Assembly: GCA_007127495.1 (NCBI GenBank)
Contig: SKZG01000200.1
Location: 1-7,304, forward strand
Source: Planctomycetales bacterium
GTDB lineage: Bacteria; Planctomycetota; Planctomycetia; Pirellulales; Thermoguttaceae
DNA length: 7,304 nt
Reading direction: 5' to 3'
A program made the position numbers and the translations under genes. Under the pieces are notes generated by a model. It saw only the letters and a list, made by a program, of their open reading frames with translations, ran no database searches and was not told where the DNA came from. Positions 1 to 6,002 of this stretch are shown here, piece after piece (positions within the stretch are counted from its first letter, which is position 1; every line of letters begins with the position of its first letter).

Positions 1-256
1 CCAACGCTACCTTGACGCCCGCGAAACGGTGGCCCAGTACCGCGGGTCGATCCTTCCCGACGCGGACGCCGCCCTGACGCTCGTGCGCGAAGGCTACACC
101 CAGGGCGAGTTGGGATACCTCGACCTGCTCACCGCGCAGCAGACCTACTTCCGCACGCATCTGGCCCTCGTCGACGCCTTGCGCGACGTACACGTAAGCC
201 GCATCCGCATCGAAGGCCTGCTCCTGGCCGGCGGGCTGGAACGCCCGGACGAGTAG
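1..256 (+). CDS. TolC/CusC-type outer membrane efflux protein, C-terminal fragment
   Basis: The frame is open from the left edge (codons begin at position 2) to TAG at 254-256, so this is the last 84 residues of a longer gene whose start lies outside the window. The GTG at 29 is internal, because the frame continues upstream of it (QRYLDARET before it). The text YTQGELGYLDLLTAQQTYF followed by a long amphipathic helix and IEGLLLAGG is the typical last helical repeat of the outer membrane efflux protein family (PF02321), where a G-[EY]-[LF]-x-[FY]-L-[DE]-[LV]-L-x-A-[QR] stretch sits near the C-terminus. Proteins of this family form the outer membrane/periplasmic tunnel of tripartite pumps. It converges on the RND pump gene, with 2 bp between the two stop codons, and is the obvious third component. 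The family is clear; the substrate cannot be read from this fragment. Confidence 0.88.
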   Translation, partial: QRYLDARETVAQYRGSILPDADAALTLVREGYTQGELGYLDLLTAQQTYFRTHLALVDALRDVHVSRIRIEGLLLAGGLERPDE

Positions 257-258
257 GC

Positions 259-3200
259 CTACCCGGCGAGTTCGTCCGTCGCGTCCTGCTCGACCACGCG
301 TTCGGCGGCGCGGAGGCCGAAACGCCAGAACAACGCGGGGCGGAGGAGGAACTCCATGGCGGTGCTGGTGATCAGCCCGCCGATGATGACCGTGGCCACC
401 GGGTAGAGGATTTCCTTGCCCGGCTCGCCGGCGGCCAACGCCAGCGGCACGAGCCCGACGCCGGAGGTCAGCGCGGTCATCATGACCGGGGCCACGCGTT
501 CCCGGCCGGCGCGAAGGATCATTTCGCGGGTCCAGGACTCATCCTCGTATCGCACCAGGTGGAAGTAGTGGTCGAACAGGAGGATCCCGTTCCGGGCGGC
601 GATGCCGCACAGGGAAATGAAGCCGACCATTGCCGCGACGGTAAGCGTTTGGCCGGTCAGGTAGAGGGCCAGCACCGAGCCGATGAACGCGGCCGGCAAG
701 GCGATCATCACCTGCAGCGCCAGGTTGGCCGAACGGAACATGCCGTACAGCACCAGGAACATGCCCACCACGGCGCCGATCGAGTACAACCCCATGCGGC
801 GGGCAGCCGCCTGCTGGCTTTCGAACTGGCCGCCGTACTCGAGGAAGTAGCCGGGCGGCAGCGAGCGTTCCACAGGCTTGAGCCGCGTTTGGATGTCGCG
901 CACCACGTCGACCAGCCCCCGGCCCGTGGTGTTGCACTGAACGACGATGCGTCGCCGGGCCTGCTCGCGGTGGATCGTGTTCGGGCCGCTCGAAGGGTAG
1001 ATGTCGGCCACCGCGGCCAGGCTGGTGCTGCCGCCGCCGGGCAGGTCGAGCCGCAACCGGCCCAGCGCGTCGATGTCTTCGCGCGACGCCTCGTCAAAGC
1101 GCACCAGCAGGTCGAAGGTGCGCTGGCCCACCAGAATTTCCGAAATCACCTGCCCGTGCATGGCCGTTTCGATCAGGTGGTTGATTCCGGCGCGCCGCAG
1201 GCCGTACTTCTGGAGCCGGTGCCCGTCCATGCGCACGCGAAGTTGGGGGATTTCCACCTGCTGTTCGACTTGCAGGTCGGTCACGCCGGGGACGTCGGCA
1301 ATCGCGGCGCGAATCTCCTCCACCTTGCGTCGCATGACGTCGAGGTCGTCGCCGAACAGCTTGACGGCCACCTGCGCCTGCACGCCGGCCAGCACGTGCG
1401 AAATGAGGTGCGCCAGCGGCTGCTCCACGCTGGTGACAATGCCGGGCACGTCGGCCAGCACCGTGCGGATTTCGTCGAGCACCTCGGCCCGGTTGCGGCG
1501 GCTGCCGGGGTCGAGGGTGGCGATGATTTCGGAGACACTCACGGGATCGGCGTGTTCGTCGAGTTCGGCGCGGCCCGTGGTGCGGACCATTGCCACGATG
1601 TCGTCGACCTCCTGGAGCCGCTGCTCGACGACCGAGGCCACGCCCAGCGAGGTGGCCAGCGACGTTCCCGGGGGCAGCAGCACGTTGATTTGCACCGAGC
1701 CTTCATCGAAGGGCGGAAGGAAGTCGCTTTCGAGGAAGACGAGCCCCACACCGCTGGCAACCACCAGCGCCGCGGTCGTCCCCAGAAGCAGCCAGGAATG
1801 CTTCATGCTCAGGGCCATGGCGCGGTCGGCGGCATAGCGGAGGCCGCGCAGCAGGGGGCCGTCGCGATCTCGCTCGGAAAGCCGCTCGGCGGCGACCATC
1901 CCCCACCAGAGCGGGATGGCTGCTCCCAGCGCGACGAGGCCGTGCACGCGCAGCGACGCCTCGGCCCACCACGCCGCGGCCTGCGAAAGCCCGACCGCCC
2001 CAAGCACCGCCGGCACGGCCCAAATCGACAGGGCGAACGCCGCCAACGGCGCCAGCACGGCGGCCAGCCACGGCCACACGCGCGGCCGGGCCAGGAGCCA
2101 GTACGACAGGATGGGCGTCACCGTGAGCGAGACGGCCAGCGACGACACGACCGACACCAGGAACGCAACGCCCAGCGGCGTGAACAACCGCCCCTCCATG
2201 CCGCTCAGCGCGAACACCGGCGCGAATACCAGCACGACAATGAGCGTGCCGAACACCCGGGGGTTGCGAACCTCGGCGCTGGCGTCGAAGACGACCGCCA
2301 GCGGCGTTTTGGGCACCGCAAGGAGCCGGTTCAGCTTCAAGCGGCGAAAGACGTTTTCCACGCTCACCGTGGCGTCGTCCACCAGGCCGCCGATCGCCAC
2401 CGCCAGCCCCCCGACCGTCATCGTGTTGATCGATAGATCGAACACGGCGAACACGACCACCGTTACCATGATCGAAAGCGGAATGGCCGTGAGCGTAATG
2501 AAGGTCGTGCGGAAGCTCAGCAGGAAGAAGAACAGCACCACGACGACCAGCAGCCCGGCGTCGCGCAGCGCCTCGCTTACGTTGCCGATGGCCACGTCGA
2601 TGAACGACTTCTGCTGGTAGAGCGCGGGGTCGATGCGGACGTCGTCGGGCAACCCGGGCTGCAACTCGGCCAGCGCCTGTACGAGTTGGTCGGTCACGCG
2701 CCGAGTATCGGCGTCGGGCTGCTTGGTCACGGTGAGCACGACGGCGGGTCCGCCGGAAAACACGCCGCCGTCGCCGCGCACGAAGGCGGCGCTGTCGCCG
2801 CGTTTTCGTTGCGCGCCTCGCGTCACGCGGGCGACGTCGCCAACAAGCACGGGCCGCCCGTCGCGAACGGCCACGACCACCTCGGCGATCTCGTCGACCG
2901 TGCGGATGCGGCCGAGCGATCGGACGAGCAACTCGTTCGGCCCTTGCTGCTCCAGGTATCCGCCGGTGGCGTTCTCGTTGCTTTCAGCCAGCGCGGTTTC
3001 CACGTCGCGGAGCGACACCCCGTAACGGACGAGCCGCTGGGGGTCCACCAGCACCTGGAACTGCATGCGCTCGCCGCCCATGGCGAACACCTGCGATACG
3101 CCCGGGATGGTCAGCAGACGCTGTCGGACGACCCAGTCGGCCAGGGAGCGGAGTTCCATCGGAGGCGTCGCCCCGGTCTCGCTCCACATGCCGATAATCA

Positions 3201-3630
3201 TGATCTGGCCCATAATCGACGAAATGGGCGCAAGCTGCGGCGTAACGCCGGGCGGGAGCCGCTCAGCGGCCAGGGCAAGCCGTTCGGCCACAATCTGGCG
3301 GTCGGCGAACACGTCGGACCCCCAGTCGAACTCGACGTAGATGACCGAAAGGCCCACGTCCGACGCGCTGCGCACGGCCTGCACGCCGGTGGCCCCGTTC
3401 AGCGCCGACTCCAGCGGGAAGGTAATCAGCGACTCGACCTCTTCCGGAGCCAAGCCCGGAGCCTCCGTCATCACCACCACCCGGGGCCGGTCCAGGCTCG
3501 GAAACACGTCGATCGGCAGTCCCCGCATTTGCCAGGCGCCGTAGATCGTCAGCGCAACGGCCAAGGTGATGACCAGGACCCGTTGCTTCAGTGCGAATCG
3601 CAGCAGCCCGTCGAGGGCGGTATCAAGCAT
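259..3630 (-). CDS. CusA/CzcA-family heavy-metal efflux RND permease
   Basis: A 1123-residue inner-membrane proton/cation antiporter, the pump of a tripartite exporter. Visible features: TM1 near residues 15-33; a first periplasmic domain; TM2-6 around 357-512 with the TM4 motif LVDDATVSVEN (416-426), matching CusA (A-I-A-V-G-A-M-V-D-A-A) more than CzcA (D-F-G-x-x-x-D-G); FLPPFDEG (about 637-644) opening the second periplasmic domain; and TM8-12 in the C-terminal 170 residues with GIAARNG near 1010-1015. The ATG at 3630 is chosen because GGAGG lies 6 nt upstream; an upstream in-frame extension to 3684 would run into a repeat element. The protein is about 75 residues longer than E. coli CusA (1047), the excess lying between TM6 and TM7. 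By alignment from memory, the CusA methionines M573, M623 and M672 correspond to N, V and H, so Cu(I)/Ag(I) specificity is not supported. It follows the adaptor gene on the same strand. The family is certain; the metal is unknown. Confidence 0.95.
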   Translation of the reverse strand: MLDTALDGLLRFALKQRVLVITLAVALTIYGAWQMRGLPIDVFPSLDRPRVVVMTEAPGLAPEEVESLITFPLESALNGATGVQAVRSASDVGLSVIYVEFDWGSDVFADRQIVAERLALAAERLPPGVTPQLAPISSIMGQIMIIGMWSETGATPPMELRSLADWVVRQRLLTIPGVSQVFAMGGERMQFQVLVDPQRLVRYGVSLRDVETALAESNENATGGYLEQQGPNELLVRSLGRIRTVDEIAEVVVAVRDGRPVLVGDVARVTRGAQRKRGDSAAFVRGDGGVFSGGPAVVLTVTKQPDADTRRVTDQLVQALAELQPGLPDDVRIDPALYQQKSFIDVAIGNVSEALRDAGLLVVVVLFFFLLSFRTTFITLTAIPLSIMVTVVVFAVFDLSINTMTVGGLAVAIGGLVDDATVSVENVFRRLKLNRLLAVPKTPLAVVFDASAEVRNPRVFGTLIVVLVFAPVFALSGMEGRLFTPLGVAFLVSVVSSLAVSLTVTPILSYWLLARPRVWPWLAAVLAPLAAFALSIWAVPAVLGAVGLSQAAAWWAEASLRVHGLVALGAAIPLWWGMVAAERLSERDRDGPLLRGLRYAADRAMALSMKHSWLLLGTTAALVVASGVGLVFLESDFLPPFDEGSVQINVLLPPGTSLATSLGVASVVEQRLQEVDDIVAMVRTTGRAELDEHADPVSVSEIIATLDPGSRRNRAEVLDEIRTVLADVPGIVTSVEQPLAHLISHVLAGVQAQVAVKLFGDDLDVMRRKVEEIRAAIADVPGVTDLQVEQQVEIPQLRVRMDGHRLQKYGLRRAGINHLIETAMHGQVISEILVGQRTFDLLVRFDEASREDIDALGRLRLDLPGGGSTSLAAVADIYPSSGPNTIHREQARRRIVVQCNTTGRGLVDVVRDIQTRLKPVERSLPPGYFLEYGGQFESQQAAARRMGLYSIGAVVGMFLVLYGMFRSANLALQVMIALPAAFIGSVLALYLTGQTLTVAAMVGFISLCGIAARNGILLFDHYFHLVRYEDESWTREMILRAGRERVAPVMMTALTSGVGLVPLALAAGEPGKEILYPVATVIIGGLITSTAMEFLLRPALFWRFGLRAAERVVEQDATDELAG

Positions 3631-3636
3631 GATGAA

Positions 3637-3641
3637 CCTCC
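3637..3641 (-). promoter_or_regulatory. Shine-Dalgarno site setting the RND pump start
   Basis: The minus strand reads GGAGG, then 6 nt, then ATG at 3630. This is a full anti-16S match at good spacing. It selects residue 19 of the longest open frame (MLDTALDG) as the start, which also agrees with RND pumps beginning just before TM1. Confidence 0.85.
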
Positions 3642-3659
3642 ACAGCAGGATTAGTGTCC

Positions 3660-3738
3660 GAAAACGGGGACAGGCGCCCTGCATTTTCTACAGGCATCGG
3701 CCATGCCCCGCACCTTACGGGAGCCAGTCCCCGTTTTC
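3660..3738. repeat. Imperfect inverted-repeat (stem-loop) element between adaptor and pump genes
   Basis: GAAAACGGGGACAGGCGCC (3660-3678) is the reverse complement of GGAGCCAGTCCCCGTTTTC (3720-3738) at 17 of 19 positions. The outer 12 bp (3660-3671 with 3727-3738) are perfect. The 41-nt interior can form a further hairpin, GGCAT/ATGCC (3693-3697 with 3703-3707). The element fills most of the 117-bp gap between the adaptor stop and the pump start, so it would sit inside the transcript if the two genes form an operon. It has no protein-coding role; it only extends the pump frame artificially. It looks like a dispersed REP-type palindrome. I recall motifs of the GGGGACAGGC/GTCCCCGTTTTC kind recurring in planctomycete genomes, but copy number cannot be judged here. 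No poly-T tract follows in a way that would make it a standard intrinsic terminator. Confidence 0.75.
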
Positions 3739-3747
3739 AAACAGGCG

Positions 3748-5238
3748 TTAGTGGTGGTGATGATGGTCGACCTGCCCGCCGCCGGCCTGTTGTTTCAGGG
3801 CCAGGTGGATTTGGTAGGCGCCGCGGGCGGCCACGACGTCGCCCGCATGGAGCGTGCCGTCGCGCGAGAGGATGACCGACCGCTGGTCGCGATACTCGAC
3901 GTGGACCTCGTGCCGCACGAAGTGGTCGCCGATTTCCTCGAAAACGAACGCGTCGGCCCCCTCCTGCACGACGGCCTCGACGGGCAGCACGAACCGGTCC
4001 TCCCATCGCTCGACGGGTACGGCCACTTCGACCCGCTGGCCGGGCTTGAACCGCCATGCCAGGAAGTGACGGCCGTCGGACGTTTCATGATCGCGGACGA
4101 CCTCGTTGGGCAAGACCACGAAGAACCGCAGGGCGCGCGACTGGCGGTCGACCTCGTTTTCGACATACAGGATGTCCAGCGAAGGAACCTCCTCCTTGCC
4201 CCCGCCGTCGCCCTCGACCAGCACCGCAACGGCAGTCCCTTCCCGGGCGGTTCGGTGGAGCGCCGGAGCGTCGCGCTCGAACGCCTTGCCCTTCACGTAA
4301 AGCTCGCCGTAATCGGCCAATACCGCCAGCGGGGCGCCGGTTTCCACGTGATCGCCCGGCCGCACCGGCAGTTCGACCACCTGAAAGCGCCGGCCTTCGG
4401 AGCCGTTGGGCATGGCCGGCGGCGCGGCGACGGCCAGCTTGGCCAACAACTGCCGATTCGCGGCAATCTGTTCGACCTGCCCGTCGCTGAGTCCGTGCAG
4501 CACCAGCGCCTGCCGCTGCGCCCGGATGGCCGCCTCGATGCTCTGCTTCTGATACTGCCGCTCGAGCAAGGACCGGCCGGCGATCGCCCCGCTGGCGCTG
4601 ATCTCCTCCAACCGCGCCAGTTCGCTTTCGACTACGGCCAGTTCCTCAACAGCCCGCAACAGCTCGCTTTGCCGGTCGATGAGATCCTCGTCGGTCAGGC
4701 GCAGTTCGAAAAGCGTCGCGGCCGGATCGACGGCCTCGCCTCGCAGCGGAACCACCTGCTCCACCATGCCGCTCAGCGGCGAGGACACCGTCACCAGGGT
4801 GCGTCCCGGCCGCTCCACCACGACGCCGGGCACGGCGATGGTCCGGACGAAGTCGCGCGGAGTCACCGTTGCCAGCGTGAGGCCGATGTTTTTCCGGGCC
4901 TGCTCGCTCAGCTCGATGGCGGTTCCTTCGCCGTGATGCTGGTCGTCGTGATCGTCATGGTCGTCGTGCGCGTGCCGCGATTCGGCGCCCGGCTCGTCCT
5001 CGCCGCCGGCAGCCGCAAGGTGCCCGAGCCGTCCCGGCCCTGGCGTTCCGAAGGCCAGCGCCAGCAACACCGCGCCGGCGCCGACGGCGGCTCCGAGAAC
5101 AAGCCCTCCGAGGCCGACGCGCCAGGCGAACCGCCTGCGGCGCGTTCGCACTTCAGCGGGCTTCTGCTTTGTGGCCGGGGTTGGCCGATCGACGCGTCGC
5201 GGCGATGGCGAACGCGTTTTTGTATCGAACGCAGACAT
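3748..5238 (-). CDS. Periplasmic adaptor (membrane fusion protein) of the heavy-metal RND pump, CusB/CzcB-like
   Basis: A 496-residue HlyD/CusB-type adaptor that bridges the RND pump and the outer membrane factor. The order is: a basic cytoplasmic N-terminus (RTRRRR near 31-36), one membrane anchor (about 39-64), a His/Asp-rich stretch (about 87-104, RHAHDDHDDHDDQHHG, six His), a beta-barrel/lipoyl half (about 130-180), a short helical hairpin (about 182-250) ending in LHGLSDGQVEQI, the second lipoyl half with RPGDHVETGAPLAVLADYGELYVK (about 293-316), and C-terminal beta domains with VLPVEAVVQEGADAFVFE. The last residues are VDHHHHH. The ATG at 5238 is preferred over the GTG at 5250, because the GTG overlaps the GAGGG ribosome site. 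The stop TAA is at 3748. The gene lies between the small secreted protein and the pump on one strand. His-rich ends occur in metal-pump adaptors, so the tail is probably a natural metal ligand. Confidence 0.93.
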   Translation of the reverse strand: MSAFDTKTRSPSPRRVDRPTPATKQKPAEVRTRRRRFAWRVGLGGLVLGAAVGAGAVLLALAFGTPGPGRLGHLAAAGGEDEPGAESRHAHDDHDDHDDQHHGEGTAIELSEQARKNIGLTLATVTPRDFVRTIAVPGVVVERPGRTLVTVSSPLSGMVEQVVPLRGEAVDPAATLFELRLTDEDLIDRQSELLRAVEELAVVESELARLEEISASGAIAGRSLLERQYQKQSIEAAIRAQRQALVLHGLSDGQVEQIAANRQLLAKLAVAAPPAMPNGSEGRRFQVVELPVRPGDHVETGAPLAVLADYGELYVKGKAFERDAPALHRTAREGTAVAVLVEGDGGGKEEVPSLDILYVENEVDRQSRALRFFVVLPNEVVRDHETSDGRHFLAWRFKPGQRVEVAVPVERWEDRFVLPVEAVVQEGADAFVFEEIGDHFVRHEVHVEYRDQRSVILSRDGTLHAGDVVAARGAYQIHLALKQQAGGGQVDHHHHH

Positions 5239-5336
5239 GATGTCCCTCACATGGGCCGCTAATAGGGAATGGGAGACTACCGGCCGTCACCCGATGCCGG
5301 GGAGGCCGAGCCACAAGACGCCGTGGCGGGAGAGAA
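5239..5336 (-). other. Spacer between the small secreted protein and the adaptor gene
   Basis: A 98-nt spacer. Apart from the adaptor's ribosome binding site at its left end, I see no strong hairpin, promoter or small gene here. The lack of a terminator agrees with co-transcription of the small protein and adaptor genes. Confidence 0.5.
5244..5248 (-). promoter_or_regulatory. Shine-Dalgarno site setting the adaptor start
   Basis: The minus strand reads GAGGG, then ACATC, then ATG at 5238 (5-nt spacing). It favours ATG 5238 over the longer GTG start at 5250, since that GTG codon shares bases with this site. Confidence 0.65.
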
Positions 5337-5744
5337 TCAAACGAGCAAGACCCGCTTGACAAGATGGAAACGGACGCCGCCCCAAAGGCGCAATGCGTCC
5401 GAAGCCGCACGTCGAACCGGCGATACGGCGTGCCCGACGCGGAAAAGCGGCGCCTCGCCCGAAGCCGCCGGGGAGGCTTCAGGGACATCCGCTTGACCGG
5501 ACGACGCCCCGAAGCCGGCGGGGACCGCCTGAATGCACTGATGGGACGGGCTCTCCCCCTGCCCCGGCGATGATTCCCCACGCCGCTCGCGGCAACCTTG
5601 CGAGGCCGGCCCCGACCATTCGCCCCCTGCTACTGCGACAATCGGCCCCGCAACGTCGCCACTCAGCGAGTCAAACCAGCAGCACCCCACCGCAAGGTGA
5701 AGTGCCGTGGCCAATAAGAGCATTTTGTGGAGGAATTGGGCCAT
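5337..5744 (-). CDS. Small putative secreted or lipid-anchored Cys-containing protein upstream of the pump genes
   Basis: A 135-residue frame of unrecognised family. The N-terminus is a convincing export signal: a short basic start, then LLLATALHLAVG, then a Cys pair at residues 21-22 followed by W. The sequence AVGCC only loosely fits a lipobox, so it may be a lipoprotein or a cleaved secreted protein. Two more Cys occur (about 50 and 70). The middle is Gly/Ser/Pro/Ala-rich and probably unstructured. The C-terminus (LRLWGGVRFHLVKRVLLV) is compact and hydrophobic/basic. Start ATG 5744, with no clear Shine-Dalgarno; ATG 5723 is an alternative but loses the first seven residues. Stop TGA 5337. 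It lies 98 nt upstream of the adaptor on the same strand, so a role in metal binding or sensing at the envelope is plausible, but that is inference from position alone. Codon use fits its neighbours, and the signal peptide argues against a chance frame. Confidence 0.65.
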   Translation of the reverse strand: MAQFLHKMLLLATALHLAVGCCWFDSLSGDVAGPIVAVAGGEWSGPASQGCRERRGESSPGQGESPSHQCIQAVPAGFGASSGQADVPEASPAASGEAPLFRVGHAVSPVRRAASDALRLWGGVRFHLVKRVLLV

Positions 5745-5846
5745 CGAAGGGGTCCACAGGACGATTCATGGATTTTTCTATCTTAAGCGAAGACGGCTGC
5801 GAGGGAAAGGCGGATAGTGTGGGTGTCCGAGATTTCTTTCTGAATG
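5745..5846 (-). other. Leader region of the putative metal-efflux operon
   Basis: About 100 bp between the intron-like remnant and the small secreted protein start. It is richer in A/T than its surroundings (notably 5765-5790) and contains the weak promoter candidate. An ATG at 5769 on the minus strand opens a frame different from the small protein's; it overlaps that gene, shows no signal peptide or family resemblance and is not annotated as a gene. Confidence 0.4.
5780..5808 (-). promoter_or_regulatory. Weak sigma70-like promoter candidate for the metal-efflux genes
   Basis: On the minus strand, TTTCCC (5808-5803), a 17-bp spacer and TAAGAT (5785-5780) resemble a -35/-10 pair, followed by an A/T-rich run and the small secreted protein start about 36 nt further on. 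The boxes match consensus at only 3 of 6 and 4 of 6 positions. Support comes mainly from position: this is the only A/T-rich pocket upstream of the first gene of the putative operon. No clear metal-regulator operator was recognised. Confidence 0.28.
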
Positions 5847-5944
5847 ATAGGGGTAGGGACGACCGATTGAGTTCGGCCACCCCCACCTCCGAACCGTACG
5901 TGCGGTTCTCCCGCATATTATGTTGTCGCCAACATAATATGCGG
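5847..5944 (-). ncRNA. Group II intron-like 3' end (domains V and VI), truncated, minus-strand copy
   Basis: Read on the minus strand, TATGCGG-GAGAA-CCGC-ACGTACGGTTC (about 5917-5891) matches the distal part and second strand of a group II domain V. The lactococcal Ll.LtrB domain V ends GTACGTACGGTTC, and this copy differs by one base in 13. Next comes a domain VI-like hairpin, GGCCGA/TCGGTC (one G-U pair), and a tail CCCTACCCCTAT ending near 5847. An A sits about 8 nt before the end, where the branch-point adenosine is expected. The first strand of domain V (normally GAGCCG, with the catalytic AGC triad) is absent; ACATAA occupies its place. No reverse transcriptase or 5' intron part is present. 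It is therefore a non-functional remnant, or a different RNA that resembles one. The identification rests on remembered consensus, not a covariance search. Confidence 0.55.
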
Positions 5945-5964
5945 TAATCCTGCACGTACGGGTC
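5891..5964. repeat. Nested long palindrome joining the two intron-like copies
   Basis: The inner stem is perfect: CCGCATATTATGTTG (5911-5925) pairs with CAACATAATATGCGG (5930-5944) around a TCGC loop. Two 7-nt unpaired stretches (5904-5910 and 5945-5951) separate it from an outer stem, CCGTACGTGC (5894-5903) with GCACGTACGG (5952-5961), which extends by two more pairs past one A/G mismatch to 5891/5964. In total 27 pairs form over 74 nt. A small alternative hairpin, GAACCG/CGGTTC (5891-5896 with 5903-5908), exists within the left arm. Confidence 0.95.
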
Positions 5965-6002
5965 TGTGGGAGCCCCAGGTGAGCAATCACCCGGGGCCAC
6001 CC
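5911..6002 (+). ncRNA. Group II intron-like 3' end (domains V and VI), truncated, plus-strand copy
   Basis: The plus strand reads TATGCGG-TAATC-CTGC-ACGTACGGGTC (about 5938-5964), again the distal part and second strand of a domain V, followed by TGTGG and a domain VI-like hairpin. That hairpin pairs GCCCC (5972-5976) with GGGGC (5993-5997) and GGTGA (5978-5982) with TCACC (5987-5991), around a GCAA loop (5983-5986). As in the minus-strand copy, the first strand of domain V is replaced by AACATAA. The two copies are related but diverged. The likely 3' end, about 6002-6006, coincides with the point where the antisense zinc-ribbon pseudogene loses its family match, so this side looks like an insertion boundary. 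The identification is by eye. Confidence 0.55.

Noticed and set aside
559..2436. Long plus-strand open frame (625 codons) opposite the RND pump
   Set aside because: It is antisense to a clear RND coding sequence. The product is His/Arg/Gln-rich with no domain; it arises from high GC and third-position bias.
2686..3654. Plus-strand open frame (322 codons) opposite the pump N-terminus
   Set aside because: It is the same kind of antisense shadow, with low-complexity composition and no family motif.
3631..3684. 18-residue N-terminal extension of the RND pump (start at 3684)
   Set aside because: The extension is encoded by the inverted-repeat element. GGAGG at 3637-3641 places the start at 3630.
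3660..3738. Intrinsic terminator between adaptor and pump
   Set aside because: The stem arms are separated by 41 nt and not followed by a clear T-run on the minus strand. A repeat element is the better description.
3751..3771. GTCGAC (SalI) plus five His codons, resembling an engineered His tag
   Set aside because: There are five His rather than six, with mixed CAC/CAT codons. The tail follows the adaptor's normal C-terminal beta domain, and the gene is embedded in natural flanking sequence. His-rich tails are plausible in metal-pump adaptors.
3703..5262. Plus-strand open frame (519 codons) covering the adaptor gene
   Set aside because: The minus-strand frame has all adaptor motifs in order. 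The plus-strand product has no recognisable domain.
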